DNA of 64,000 bases from CALHKP01 sp963558075 (GTDB lineage: Bacteria; Bacillota; Clostridia; Peptostreptococcales; Anaerovoracaceae). The translations under genes and the position numbers were made by a program. The notes beneath the pieces were generated by a model, which saw only the letters and a program-made list of their open reading frames with translations, did no database searches and was not told the DNA's origin. This document shows, piece after piece, positions 24,555 to 33,860 of the stretch; position 1 is the stretch's first letter, and the number at the start of each line of letters is the position of its first letter. The stretch is from NCBI GenBank assembly GCA_963558075.1, contig CAUWFN010000010.1, positions 1-64,000 of the forward strand. The letters run 5' to 3'.

Positions 24555-26546
24555 CTAAAGCTCCATCCAATTTTCATATGAAATTTCAAGCTTTTCCTTG
24601 AGCTCTGTTAGCTTTGAATCAAGTTCTGCAAGCTTCGCATGATCTGCAAAATACTCAGGTTTACACATCTCAGACTCAAGATTTGCAATTTCCTCTTCTA
24701 GGGCTGCTATCTCTTCTTCGAGTCTGTTTTTCTCTCTGTTTTTTCTTCTTTCCTCTGCCTCTTTTTTCTTTTTTAGTTCTCTCTCTTCAGCGGCTGAAAG
24801 CTTAGGTTTTTCAGCGTTTTTGGAGCATACATCAGCACCCTCAGAAGATGCAAGGCTTTTTTCATCAGATGATGCCATCTCCTTTAGATATCTTTTGCCA
24901 GATTCTAGGGACTCCTTCTTTTCGACATAATAATCGTATTTTCCGAGGTACTCTGTAAATCCGTCCTTTTCTAGCTCTAAAATTCTCGTAGGAATTTTGT
25001 TCAGGAAATATCTATCATGTGAAACTGTAATTACCGTTCCCGGATAATCCAAAAGCGCTTCCTCAAAAATTTCCTTAGACTCTATATCAAGATGGTTTGT
25101 CGGCTCGTCGAGAATCAAAACATTTGCACCGCTCATCATAAGTTTTAGAAGAGCCAATCTTGCCTTTTCTCCTCCGGATAAAGATCCAACCTTCAGAAAT
25201 ACCTGATCATCCTTAAATAAAAATCTTCCAAGTATTCCTCTGATTTCGCTATCCTTATAAAGTGAGTACTCATCGTGGACCTCGTCCATTACAGTAGCGT
25301 CATTGTTCATGAGCATCTGACCCTGGTCATAGTATCCAAACTCTACATTGTGCCCTATCTTTAGGTATCCTCCTGACGGTGAAAGCTCCTCCATTAAAAT
25401 TCTAAGAAGAGTTGTCTTTCCTACACCGTTAGGACCAACTATACATATGCGTTCACCACGCTTTATATCAAAATTTACATTCTCAAACAAAAGCTTTGCG
25501 TTTGCACCGAAGCCAAACTGTTTGCTTAGGTTCTCCCCATACAGCACATCGTTTCCGCTTTGGAACTTTTGATGAAAATTTATCTTCATCTTAGAAGGAA
25601 GATTTTCTGGTCTTTCGATACGCTCCATATGCTCAAGCATCTTCTCTCTAGAAGCAGCTCTCTTTGCAAGCTTCTCTGTACCTCTTTCCTTGTACCTTCT
25701 AATCATGTCCTCCTGACGGCGAATTTCAGTCTGCTGTTTGCTATAAGCCTTCATCTGGGCTTCTCTCAGAGCTCTCTTTTTCTCAGCAAACTCTGAATAG
25801 TTTCCCTCATAGCATGTAAGCTTATGATTTTCTACCTCAAACACTCTGTTTACGGTCTGATTTAGGAAGTATCTATCGTGAGAAATTAGGATTATAGTTC
25901 CCTTATAACCCTTCAGATACTGCTCAAGCCATTTGAGCGTTCCTATATCAAGATGGTTTGTCGGCTCATCGAGAAATAGTATATCCGGCTTTTCCAAAAG
26001 AAGGCATGCAAGGGCAAGTCTTGTCCTTTCACCTCCACTCAGAGTATCTATGCGTTTTTCGTAATATTCCTCACCAAAAGCCATACTCGAAAGTATTCCA
26101 TACATTTCACTTTTGTATGAGAATCCGCCTATGTTTCTAAACTTCTCCTGAGCATCAGATAATCTTGCGATCAGTTTTGATACTTCATCTGATTCTGCTC
26201 CATATGCTGATGTTTTCTCATCTATTTCTACAGTAAGTCGTTTTATCTCGTTTTCGGTCTCCTCGATATTTCGAAATATCTTGCGTACCTCTTCTATTAC
26301 TATGCTTTTTCCGTCAAAATTGTCCTTTTGCTTTAGATATCCTATAGTAGTATCTTTTGCAACAAAGAAATTGCCCTCGTCGCAGCTCATCTCCCCTGAA
26401 AGTATATTCAAAAGAGTACTTTTCCCTGCACCGTTTGCTCCGACAATACCGACTCTGTCGCCAGCATTGACCGAAAAAGATATATTCTCTAAAATCGTAT
26501 CCGTTCCATAGCTCTTGCCGATTCCTGAAGCGGAAAGTATTATCAT
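24555..26546 (-). CDS. ABC-F family ATPase
   Basis: A 663-residue soluble ABC-F protein with two ATP-binding cassettes and no membrane segment. First cassette: GANGAGKST (36-44), LSGGERTRL, LFLDEPTNHLD. Second: GPNGVGKTT, LSGGEKARL, LILDEPTNHLD. A linker rich in Arg/Lys lies between, and a C-terminal coiled coil (about 580-660) follows a charged stretch, as in YdiF-type members. Family members act on ribosomes in translation or antibiotic protection. It follows tsaD by 61 nt. Confidence 0.92.
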   Translation of the reverse strand: MIILSASGIGKSYGTDTILENISFSVNAGDRVGIVGANGAGKSTLLNILSGEMSCDEGNFFVAKDTTIGYLKQKDNFDGKSIVIEEVRKIFRNIEETENEIKRLTVEIDEKTSAYGAESDEVSKLIARLSDAQEKFRNIGGFSYKSEMYGILSSMAFGEEYYEKRIDTLSGGERTRLALACLLLEKPDILFLDEPTNHLDIGTLKWLEQYLKGYKGTIILISHDRYFLNQTVNRVFEVENHKLTCYEGNYSEFAEKKRALREAQMKAYSKQQTEIRRQEDMIRRYKERGTEKLAKRAASREKMLEHMERIERPENLPSKMKINFHQKFQSGNDVLYGENLSKQFGFGANAKLLFENVNFDIKRGERICIVGPNGVGKTTLLRILMEELSPSGGYLKIGHNVEFGYYDQGQMLMNNDATVMDEVHDEYSLYKDSEIRGILGRFLFKDDQVFLKVGSLSGGEKARLALLKLMMSGANVLILDEPTNHLDIESKEIFEEALLDYPGTVITVSHDRYFLNKIPTRILELEKDGFTEYLGKYDYYVEKKESLESGKRYLKEMASSDEKSLASSEGADVCSKNAEKPKLSAAEERELKKKKEAEERRKNREKNRLEEEIAALEEEIANLESEMCKPEYFADHAKLAELDSKLTELKEKLEISYENWMEL

Positions 26547-26607
26547 AATCTATCCTCCGTTATTTTCTTGCAATGCTTCATTAAATCAAGGCATATTGCT
26601 CTAATCT

Positions 26608-27624
26608 TTAAAACTCAAGGTTAGGCACTGCATCTATTAGAAGATCGTCTGCGCCGTGAGCCTTGTATTTGTAGTAGGCACAAACTCCTATCATTGCGGC
26701 ATTATCTGTGCAAAGATCTAGGGTTGGAAGATAAAGCCTAATTCCTGCTTTGTCGCATGCCTTTGACATAGCTTCTCTTAGCATGCTATTTGCAGAAACT
26801 CCTCCGGCCAAAACAATCTTGTCGCGCCCTAGCTTTGATGCTGCATCAATTGTCTTTTTGACTAGCACATCTATGACTGCCGCCTGAAAACTTGCTGCAA
26901 CATCTGCCGTATTTATTTCTCTCTTTGCCTGTCTTTCTGAATTGATATAATTTAAAACTGCAGTTTTAAGTCCACTGAAGCTGAAGTCTAGGCTATCTTT
27001 TTCTAGCATTACGCGTTTAAACTGAATTGCATCCGGATTACCTTCCTTTGCAAGCTTATCAATTTTTGGTCCGCCAGGATATCCAAGACCTATTACTCTT
27101 GCAACCTTGTCATATGCCTCACCTACAGCATCGTCTCTAGTTGAACCTAGCACTTCGCAATAAGTATAGTCCTTCATCTCAACAAGGTTTGTGTGACCAC
27201 CTGATACTACAAGACTCATAAAAGGTGGCTCAAGCTCAGGATATCTGATAAAGTTTGCACTCACATGACCGTACATGTGATTTACACCCACCAGAGGAAT
27301 ATCCTTTGCAAATGAAATCGCCTTTGCTGCTGCAACTCCTATTACAAGAGCTCCCACAAGTCCCGGGCCGTTTGTTACACCTATTAAATCTATATCATCA
27401 AGAGTCACATCTGCTTTCGCCAGTGCCTCATCTATTACTGAGTTAATATTTGTCAGGTGATGTCTTGATGCTATCTCAGGAACAACACCTCCATATTTCT
27501 TATGTATCTCAATCTGCGTGGAAATAATACTGCTCAAAACTTCTCTTCCGTCTGTAATCACAGCTGCCGCAGTTTCATCGCAGCTTGATTCTATAGAAAG
27601 AGTCAAAAACTTATTATTCTTCAT
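26608..27624 (-). CDS. tsaD: tRNA t6A37 threonylcarbamoyltransferase TsaD
   Basis: A 338-residue catalytic subunit of the t6A complex. It transfers the threonylcarbamoyl group to A37 of ANN-decoding tRNAs. Metal-binding His116 and His120 lie in HMYGH, with SGGHTN and LAGGVSAN in the ASKHA fold and ESSCDET (12-18) at the N-terminus. It overlaps rimI by 11 nt and ends the tsaE-tsaB-rimI-tsaD block. TsaC, the fourth component, is not in the window. Confidence 0.96.
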   Translation of the reverse strand: MKNNKFLTLSIESSCDETAAAVITDGREVLSSIISTQIEIHKKYGGVVPEIASRHHLTNINSVIDEALAKADVTLDDIDLIGVTNGPGLVGALVIGVAAAKAISFAKDIPLVGVNHMYGHVSANFIRYPELEPPFMSLVVSGGHTNLVEMKDYTYCEVLGSTRDDAVGEAYDKVARVIGLGYPGGPKIDKLAKEGNPDAIQFKRVMLEKDSLDFSFSGLKTAVLNYINSERQAKREINTADVAASFQAAVIDVLVKKTIDAASKLGRDKIVLAGGVSANSMLREAMSKACDKAGIRLYLPTLDLCTDNAAMIGVCAYYKYKAHGADDLLIDAVPNLEF

Positions 27625-28078
27625 CTGATTTTCTACCTTCTCTCCACATAATTACAGCATTCTCGCCGTTATCCTCGTAGTAGCCCTTGCGAAGTCCGCC
27701 TGGCTTAAACCCAAACGAGCTGTAAAGTCCAATTGCCGCCTCGTTGCTTTCGCGAACCTCTAGCGTTATCCCTGCAATATCTGATTCATCAGCCCAGCTA
27801 GCAAGTGCCCCTATAATCGCAGAGCCTATATGCCTTCTGCGATATTTAGGTAAAACTGCAACATTATTTATGTGGCATTCATCTACAATTGTCCAAAATC
27901 CAACGTAGCCGCAGACAACCTCGTCTATTTCAGCTACTATATATGTCGAAAGCCTGTTTCCGAGCATATCCTCTTCTAAGGCTTCCCTAGACCAAGGCAC
28001 AGAGAAACACTCCTTTTCTATAAGTGCAATCTGCTCAAGGTCTTCTTTTTTTCCTGTTCTAATTTTTATCTCTGACAT
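27614..28078 (-). CDS. rimI: Ribosomal protein S18-alanine N-acetyltransferase
   Basis: A GNAT acetyltransferase of about 154 residues that acetylates the N-terminus of ribosomal protein S18. The acetyl-CoA loop is RRRHIGSAI, and CHINNVAVLPKYR and ESNEAAIGLYSSFGF are typical of RimI. I start at the ATG at 28078 with AGAGGA just upstream; a TTG 21 nt earlier is possible. It overlaps both tsaB and tsaD, the common order for this cluster. Confidence 0.92.
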   Translation of the reverse strand: MSEIKIRTGKKEDLEQIALIEKECFSVPWSREALEEDMLGNRLSTYIVAEIDEVVCGYVGFWTIVDECHINNVAVLPKYRRRHIGSAIIGALASWADESDIAGITLEVRESNEAAIGLYSSFGFKPGGLRKGYYEDNGENAVIMWREGRKSDEE

Positions 28079-28790
28079 CTGTTCCTCTAAATTTTGCAAG
28101 CTTTGCCGCCCTCTGCTTTTCTAAAGTTCCATCCTTCAGCTTCTGTTCAGCCTCTGCTATTCTCATATAATCAGGCATAAACTCCTCATATGACAAAACC
28201 TCTCCTAGTCTATATTTCGAAAGAGCTTCCTTTGCCACCATGTCAGCTGTCTGATATCTTTCCTCTTCAGGAGCAAAGTCCCTGCCCTCTAGTCTTTCTC
28301 TGTAAGCGTCAACACCATCGCCATAAAAAACTACGTCTTCAAACTTATCGCATACTTCAAGAACATCCTCAAGCATATAAGGTCCTGGTGCAAGAAGCGC
28401 TTTTCCATCATGATCAAAGACTGCCCCATAAACCTGACCACGTCTTGCATTAAAAATAACTGCTATACGCCTTGATTCATCTGCAAACTGTCTGAATATC
28501 TCAAGAGAAGATACGGATATGCATTTTACACCTAGGGCCTGTGCCACAGTCCTTGCAGATGTTACACCGATTCTAATACCTGTAAAAGAACCTGGCCCTG
28601 CAGATGCCGATACAGCTGTTATCTCGCTCTTTGATATTCCCGCCTCAGCTATAATGCTTTCGGACATAGCCATGAGCTCTCTCAGATGACTCATTCTCTC
28701 GTCTGATGTTCTCATGATTATATTTGAATTTTCATCTATAAGAGCTGCCGAGCATATATTTCCGGTAGTCTCAAAACTTAAAATGTACAT
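28059..28790 (-). CDS. tsaB: t6A biosynthesis protein TsaB
   Basis: A 243-residue inactive-kinase-fold partner of TsaD, needed for t6A synthesis. LSFETTGNICSAAL at the N-terminus and SAGPGSFTGIRIG are family motifs. The ATG at 28790 follows AAAGGA by 7 nt; the longer ORF upstream overlaps tsaE in a basic, non-family stretch. The overlap with tsaE is 13 nt. Confidence 0.93.
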   Translation of the reverse strand: MYILSFETTGNICSAALIDENSNIIMRTSDERMSHLRELMAMSESIIAEAGISKSEITAVSASAGPGSFTGIRIGVTSARTVAQALGVKCISVSSLEIFRQFADESRRIAVIFNARRGQVYGAVFDHDGKALLAPGPYMLEDVLEVCDKFEDVVFYGDGVDAYRERLEGRDFAPEEERYQTADMVAKEALSKYRLGEVLSYEEFMPDYMRIAEAEQKLKDGTLEKQRAAKLAKFRGTDVRDKN

Positions 28791-29197
28791 CTGTAAATCC
28801 TTTCTCCTTCGTTTTCGCCGTATTCCATAAATACGCATTTCGTGTCATCAGGCAGGATTTCTGCAATCATATCTGCCCATTCGACGATGCAGACGCCGCC
28901 CATATCAAAGTATTCTTCAACGCCTGTCTCAAATATGTCCTCAGAATTTTCTAGTCTGTAGACATCAAAATGGAACATAGGAATTCTACCACTTCTGTAT
29001 TCACTCACAATAGTAAAAGTAGGGCTTGTTATCATTTCCCTGATGCCAAGCCCTTCTGCTATATACTTAGTAAGTGTAGTTTTTCCTGTTCCCAGGTCAC
29101 CGATCAAAGCAACCACATCGCCAGGCTTAAGACTATCTGCAATCTCTTTTCCTAGCTTTTCTGTATCCGCTTCACTTCGGATTATTACATCTCTCAT
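28778..29197 (-). CDS. tsaE: t6A biosynthesis ATPase TsaE
   Basis: A 139-residue P-loop ATPase, with Walker A GDLGTGKTT at 33-41 and SPTFTIVSEY after it. TsaE hydrolyses ATP to reset the TsaB-TsaD complex. FHFDVYRLE and VCIVEWAD complete the family pattern. It follows ribU by 15 nt. Confidence 0.94.
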   Translation of the reverse strand: MRDVIIRSEADTEKLGKEIADSLKPGDVVALIGDLGTGKTTLTKYIAEGLGIREMITSPTFTIVSEYRSGRIPMFHFDVYRLENSEDIFETGVEEYFDMGGVCIVEWADMIAEILPDDTKCVFMEYGENEGERIYRCTF

Positions 29198-29212
29198 AAG
29201 TATTTCCTTTTT

Positions 29213-29761
29213 TTATTTATTTTTGCCAAAGTGCAGTATTGGCGAAAGTCTCTTATAAACAATGAATGTTATGAAACCGTTGATACCGCCCTTGAGCAGG
29301 TTAAACGGAATAATAACAGGTACAAGCATTGCAACTACTGCCTCTTTTGGTGTACCCATAAATAGAGGAGTTATAAAGTAGTTTGCAACACACATTGCTA
29401 CAGTCATTACTATTACACCTACGATGATAGATATGATAGCTTCTTTTTTTGTTTTTTTGTGCTTATACATGAGTCCTGCAACTATAACGAAAAGTCCTGT
29501 TGCAAACACATGCATGATGAATCCATAAAGTCCGCTTCCTCCAAAAGGGAATGCCTGGATAAAGCTTACAACTACAGTTATAAGCATTCCGGCTGCAGGA
29601 CCATATGCAAAGGCTGTGATATAAATCGGAATATCTGCCGGGTCATATACTAGAAACGGTGCCGGCGGGAAAGGTATTCTGATAAGAATCATCAGAACAC
29701 ATGAGATAGCAGTCAGCACTGCTATTCTTGTCAGTTCAAAAGTCTTGTTTTTCTTTTCCAT
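29213..29761 (-). CDS. ribU: ECF transporter S component, RibU-like
   Basis: A 182-residue protein with five to six membrane segments, resembling RibU, the riboflavin-binding subunit of energy-coupling-factor transporters. The IRIPFPPAPFLVYDPADIP segment fits RibU. It would need a shared EcfAA'T module, which is not here; cbiOQ at 43.6-45.3 kb belongs to the cobalt system. No FMN riboswitch is visible. It lies between pepV and tsaE with about 15-nt gaps, so it is expressed with them. Confidence 0.8.
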   Translation of the reverse strand: MEKKNKTFELTRIAVLTAISCVLMILIRIPFPPAPFLVYDPADIPIYITAFAYGPAAGMLITVVVSFIQAFPFGGSGLYGFIMHVFATGLFVIVAGLMYKHKKTKKEAIISIIVGVIVMTVAMCVANYFITPLFMGTPKEAVVAMLVPVIIPFNLLKGGINGFITFIVYKRLSPILHFGKNK

Positions 29762-29775
29762 AGTCGTGTCTACCT

Positions 29776-31209
29776 CTAAAATTTAAAATTTTCTGCTGAG
29801 ATTCGATATAGCGCATCTGCGTATATCTTTGTCATTGTCATTAGTCTGTTCAGTTCAAGTCTTTCGTTTTTCTGATGCATCAGATCAGGATCTCCCGGGA
29901 ACATTCCTCCGAATGCAACCACGTTTTTCATTGCTCTTGCGTATGTGCCTCCGCCAATTACGTTAGGCTGAGATTCTGTGTCGCCTGTGTTTTCTCTATA
30001 CACATCAACAAAAGTTTTGATAAGTGGGCTGTCTATATCCATGAGGATTGGATCCTGGCCTGCATGTTTGATAATTCCCATGTTAAATCTGTCTGCAATT
30101 TCCTGAATACCTGCATAAGTCTCCTCTTCTGAGCAGGAAACGGGATATCTGACATTGATAACAAATGTACATGATTTTCTGTCGTACATTGCCATACCTA
30201 CATTTACTGTAAGCTTTCCGGAAAGCTCATCCTCTAGAGCACATCCAAAATGTTCTCCGTTAACCTCATATCCTAGATGAGTATTGTAAAAATCAATCAG
30301 ATCATTTACATCCTCGCTAGCAAAGTTTAGCTGTCCGAGGAAATCAAGAAGTATAGATATAGCATTAAGACCAAGCTCAGGATGAGCTCCGTGAGCTGCT
30401 TTTCCTTCTGCTGAAATTTCTAGGCTCTTTCCCATGCCTCTAACAGAAATCTTAAGGTCTTTTTCTTCTCTGAATAACCTTGCTTTTTCTTTGATCTCGT
30501 CGTATACGTCTGTATTTTCAGCTTTTACAACGGCTCTTGCCTTTTCGGCAACCATGTTTGGAACCTGTCCGCCTTCAAAGCTTCTGAGCTCAAGGCCTGT
30601 CATTTTGCGGTCGTCCATTTTTTTGACAAGGCTAAATGTAACAATTCCCTTTTCTCCATGAATTACAGGGAAATCGCCATCTGGAGTAAATCCAAAATCA
30701 GGTGTAGGAACCTTTGATAGGTAATAATCCATACCTGCCCATTTCTTTTCCTCATCAAGACCGAGAATAAGTCTTATTTTCTTGCCTGGCTCATATCCGC
30801 AGTCTTTGAGAGCTTTCATTGCATAAAGACATGCGATAACAGGTCCCTTGTCATCAGTAGTTCCTCTGCCGTAAATGTATCCACCATCAACATCACCGCT
30901 GAATGCATCAAAGTCCCAGCCATCGCCTGCAGGTACTACGTCTATATGACCTACGATGCCTACAGTCTCTTCCCCATTTCCAAAGTCCACGTGGCCGCCG
31001 TAATTATCGATGTTTGCACATTCGAAACCGAACTCTTTTGATTTTGCAAGAGTATATTCGAAGGCATCCTGAACGCCTTTGCCAAAGGGATAAACATCGC
31101 CGTTTTCGCAGGTAAAAGGCTCACCTGCAACAGATTCACATCTTATAAGTTCCTGAAGAGCACTTACCTCCTCTGGAAAATTTTCTTCTACTTTCTTGAT
31201 ATAATCCAT
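29776..31209 (-). CDS. pepV: PepV-type dipeptidase (M20 family)
   Basis: A 477-residue zinc dipeptidase of the PepV/Xaa-His type, hydrolysing dipeptides in the cytosol. Metal motifs are VGHIDVVPAGDGW, GRGTTDDKGP, LGLDEEKKWAG and PDGDFPV, with HQKN at the C-terminal site. Length matches PepV (about 470). The ATG at 31209 starts one base after the NfuA-like stop; a TTG nine bases upstream is less likely. Confidence 0.92.
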   Translation of the reverse strand: MDYIKKVEENFPEEVSALQELIRCESVAGEPFTCENGDVYPFGKGVQDAFEYTLAKSKEFGFECANIDNYGGHVDFGNGEETVGIVGHIDVVPAGDGWDFDAFSGDVDGGYIYGRGTTDDKGPVIACLYAMKALKDCGYEPGKKIRLILGLDEEKKWAGMDYYLSKVPTPDFGFTPDGDFPVIHGEKGIVTFSLVKKMDDRKMTGLELRSFEGGQVPNMVAEKARAVVKAENTDVYDEIKEKARLFREEKDLKISVRGMGKSLEISAEGKAAHGAHPELGLNAISILLDFLGQLNFASEDVNDLIDFYNTHLGYEVNGEHFGCALEDELSGKLTVNVGMAMYDRKSCTFVINVRYPVSCSEEETYAGIQEIADRFNMGIIKHAGQDPILMDIDSPLIKTFVDVYRENTGDTESQPNVIGGGTYARAMKNVVAFGGMFPGDPDLMHQKNERLELNRLMTMTKIYADALYRISAENFKF

Positions 31210-31210
31210 A

Positions 31211-31435
31211 TTAGTCAACTGCCTCTACAGCTTTTAGTTCAGGGAAGTTTTCTTTCAGGATTTTTTCTACGATTCCCTTGATAGTCATTCTTGCACCAGG
31301 GCATCCTGCACAGTGACCCTGAAGTCTTACCTTTACGATATTGTCATCTGTAAGTTCAACGAATTCTAGGTCTCCCCCATCTCTCTGTAAAATAGGTCTG
31401 ATAACCTGTAATGCTTCAATAATCTGCTGTTCCAT
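31211..31435 (-). CDS. NifU C-terminal-domain (Nfu) iron-sulfur protein
   Basis: A 74-residue Nfu domain with the CxxC pair in HCAGCPGA (about 41-48), which binds a [4Fe-4S] cluster and hands it to apoproteins. No other Isc or Suf gene is nearby. It is followed directly by pepV and preceded by the orphan binding protein gene 31 nt upstream. Confidence 0.88.
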   Translation of the reverse strand: MEQQIIEALQVIRPILQRDGGDLEFVELTDDNIVKVRLQGHCAGCPGARMTIKGIVEKILKENFPELKAVEAVD

Positions 31436-31466
31436 TTTTATTTCTCCTTTAATAATATTTTTTTAT

Positions 31467-32654
31467 TTAATTTTTAACTGTGAATACAGTTTTCCATTTA
31501 CCATCTGAAAGAAAATCCAGATTAATCTGTTTTACTGCGCCTCCTGTTTTGTTAAAGGAAACGTTTCCTGTAACTGCCGGAAAATCCTTTGTATTTAGCA
31601 TAGCCTTGACAAACTTGTCTCCACCTTTTCCACCAGTCTTTTCCAGTGCCTCTACTGCAACCATATATGCATCAAAAGCTCTCGCGTTTTCTTCTGAAGG
31701 AACTCGGTTATACTCTTTTTTGAATTCTTTTACGAACTTTTCGTATTCTTTGCTTTCCTTCATCGCAGATGCCATATCGGCTGAAGCCATTATTTTTAAA
31801 TCGGGATATTCTGTCATCATGAACTTCATGTCGTTTGTGTGCCAGCTTTCTGGACCGATAAACAAAATATCTGATGCCTTTAGCTTCTTTGCTGAATCAA
31901 ATAACTTCTCCGCCTCTACTATGGATACAGGTGCAAATACAGCCTTTATCTTTTCTTTTTTGAGCTTTTTGATATAGCTATCATAGTTGTTATCTTTTAT
32001 TGCAAGATCTATAGTAATAACCTTTCCCTTTGAAGCCTCGTCAGTTTCTTCTTTGAATTTCTTCTGAAAAGTTCTTACCATTTCACTTGTGGAGATATCT
32101 CCTTCTGTTCTAATTACTGCCGCCTTATCTAGTCCCAGATTATTTCTGATATATTCTGCAGCAATATTCCCCTGAGCAGCATCGCCAAAGCTCATTCCAA
32201 AATAGTACCTGTGATTTTCTGTAATCAGTGGGTTAGTTGCTGTTGGAGTTATCGCCGGAATCTTTGCTTTTTCGAACTTTTCGGCTGCAGTAAGAGTTAC
32301 AGCATCTCCACAGCTTCCGAGAACTAGCGTTGGGTCCTTATCGAGAAGGTCTGCAATTGCACTTTCTGCAACATACACACTTCCCTGTGTATCTGCTTCT
32401 ATTATCTCGATTTTCATTCCTGCTGCCTTAGGCTTCAGCTTGTTTGCAAGGAGAATTCCCTCAAGCTGGGCAATTCCGTTATCCTTATACACGCCGCTAA
32501 GCGGCTCGAGAACACCTACCCTGATAGTCTTATCGCTTGTGCTATCAGCAAAAAATGTACGTTTGAAATTATTAAAAGTAGTTCCGCTCGAAAGAAGTGC
32601 TATGCAGATAAACACGCACAGCAGAGCGACTGCTATATAGTTTTTCTTTTTCAT
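31467..32654 (-). CDS. Orphan LIV-type substrate-binding protein
   Basis: A 395-residue periplasmic-binding-fold protein of the branched-chain amino acid type (type I). It has two lobes, seen in VGVLEPLSGVYKDNG and DAVTLTAAEKFEKAKIPAITPT. One N-terminal hydrophobic segment (about 5-24) is present but no lipobox Cys, so it is secreted or membrane-anchored by an uncleaved signal. No permease or ATPase genes for it are in the window. The ATG at 32654 has AAAAGGA upstream; a longer ORF lacks one. A hairpin sits between the promoter and this start. Confidence 0.85.
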   Translation of the reverse strand: MKKKNYIAVALLCVFICIALLSSGTTFNNFKRTFFADSTSDKTIRVGVLEPLSGVYKDNGIAQLEGILLANKLKPKAAGMKIEIIEADTQGSVYVAESAIADLLDKDPTLVLGSCGDAVTLTAAEKFEKAKIPAITPTATNPLITENHRYYFGMSFGDAAQGNIAAEYIRNNLGLDKAAVIRTEGDISTSEMVRTFQKKFKEETDEASKGKVITIDLAIKDNNYDSYIKKLKKEKIKAVFAPVSIVEAEKLFDSAKKLKASDILFIGPESWHTNDMKFMMTEYPDLKIMASADMASAMKESKEYEKFVKEFKKEYNRVPSEENARAFDAYMVAVEALEKTGGKGGDKFVKAMLNTKDFPAVTGNVSFNKTGGAVKQINLDFLSDGKWKTVFTVKN

Positions 32655-32675
32655 AGTGACCTGTCCTTTTAAAAA

Positions 32676-32699
32676 GCGGTGACTATTTATAATCACCGC
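32676..32699 (-). promoter_or_regulatory. Hairpin with U-tract in the 5' leader of the binding protein
   Basis: GCGGTGA pairs with TCACCGC (7 bp, 10-nt loop) on the minus strand and is followed by five U and then the ribosome-binding site. Because the promoter lies upstream of it, every transcript must pass it. An alternative pairing of AGTGA (leader start) with TCACT (at the start codon) is possible. Confidence 0.5.
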
Positions 32700-32717
32700 A
32701 TTATATTAAATCACTTT

Positions 32718-32746
32718 ATTATACTATATTATTGTTTTGTTTTCAA
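32718..32746 (-). promoter_or_regulatory. Promoter of the binding-protein gene
   Basis: TTGAAA (32741-32746), 17 nt, TATAAT (32718-32723) on the minus strand. The leader is about 55-60 nt and holds the hairpin. Confidence 0.75.
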
Positions 32747-32804
32747 GAATCTAGCTTTCTTTCGTAATTTTCCTGGTCTTCTTTCTTATATATAGCCTTC
32801 CAGA

Positions 32805-33860
32805 TTAAAGGGCCAGCTTATAGTCTCCGTCTTTGATTTTACCTGCTTTTCTAAGAAGTCTGTCAGCTACAATAGATAAAACTGCAGGAAGAACAAAATG
32901 CAGAGCAATTACTTTGATCAGTACGGCTGCTGAAAAGCCCATCGCTGTAAACGTTCCAATCTGACCTACAAGGCCTGATGTTCCCATACCTGCTCCCATC
33001 GGATTGTTTTCCATGTGAAGGAGCACTGTTGCAATCGGTCCAGTAATCGCCCCTGCCAGAGTAGGCGGAAGAAGTATCCACGGATTTTTGAATATGTTTG
33101 AAATCTGAAGCATAGAAGTTCCGATTCCCTGTGCAACAAGGCCTCCCATGCCGTTATCCTTATAACTTATTACAGCAAAACCTACCATCTGTGCGCAGCA
33201 TCCTGCTGTTGCAGCCCCTGCTGCAAGACCGGAAAGTCCAAGCATTATACAAAGAGCGGCGCTTGAAATAGGTGCAGTAAGAGCAAGACCTACTATAACA
33301 GAAATAATTATACCAAATAGGAATGGCTGAAGCTCAGTTGCCTTCATTATTAGGACGCCAAGTCCTTCCATAAGTTTGCCGATTACAGGTCCGCAGATTA
33401 CAGCCGCAATTCCTGCTGTGATAAGTGTCACTGCAGGAGTAACAATTATATCTACCTTTGTTTCTTTGGAAACAGCTTTTCCAAACTCAGCACCGACAGC
33501 TACAGCAACAAAAGCGCCCGCCGGACCACCAAAGGCTGCGCCGAGCATGCCTGTCACTGCACTTGTAAACATTACAAGCGGCGGAGCCTGAAGTCCCCAG
33601 CTTACTGCAACACCTACAGCAGCTCCCATGAGATCCATAGCCTGTGCTCCTGTATCAATTAGAAACTGAGCAGCCTGGCTGTCTCCGAAAAAATTTATAT
33701 ACTGCTCGCCTACCGTTTTGATAATAAGCCCTATGAGCAAAGATGCAAAGAGTCCAAGTGCCATCGCCGAGAGCGCATCCTGCAGATAGCGCTTTGCTGT
33801 GAACTCTATGTTTTTTCTTTTCAGGAAACTTTCTTTTTTAATATCATTCGCATTTTCCAT
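32805..33860 (-). CDS. PTS_EIIC_2-type membrane protein
   Basis: A 351-residue protein with about ten membrane segments, rich in Gly and Ala, resembling the PTS_EIIC_2 family (PF13303). Its members are named as sugar PTS IIC subunits but mostly occur without IIA or IIB, as here. The substrate is unknown. Repeated glycine-rich loops such as GAAFGGPAGAFVAVAVGAEFG are typical. It precedes the binding-protein gene but is separated from it by a promoter. Confidence 0.75.
   Translation of the reverse strand: MENANDIKKESFLKRKNIEFTAKRYLQDALSAMALGLFASLLIGLIIKTVGEQYINFFGDSQAAQFLIDTGAQAMDLMGAAVGVAVSWGLQAPPLVMFTSAVTGMLGAAFGGPAGAFVAVAVGAEFGKAVSKETKVDIIVTPAVTLITAGIAAVICGPVIGKLMEGLGVLIMKATELQPFLFGIIISVIVGLALTAPISSAALCIMLGLSGLAAGAATAGCCAQMVGFAVISYKDNGMGGLVAQGIGTSMLQISNIFKNPWILLPPTLAGAITGPIATVLLHMENNPMGAGMGTSGLVGQIGTFTAMGFSAAVLIKVIALHFVLPAVLSIVADRLLRKAGKIKDGDYKLAL

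Noticed and set aside
31480..31977. Plus-strand ORF of 165 codons
   Set aside because: Antisense shadow of the substrate-binding protein gene, Ser/Phe-rich with no start signal.
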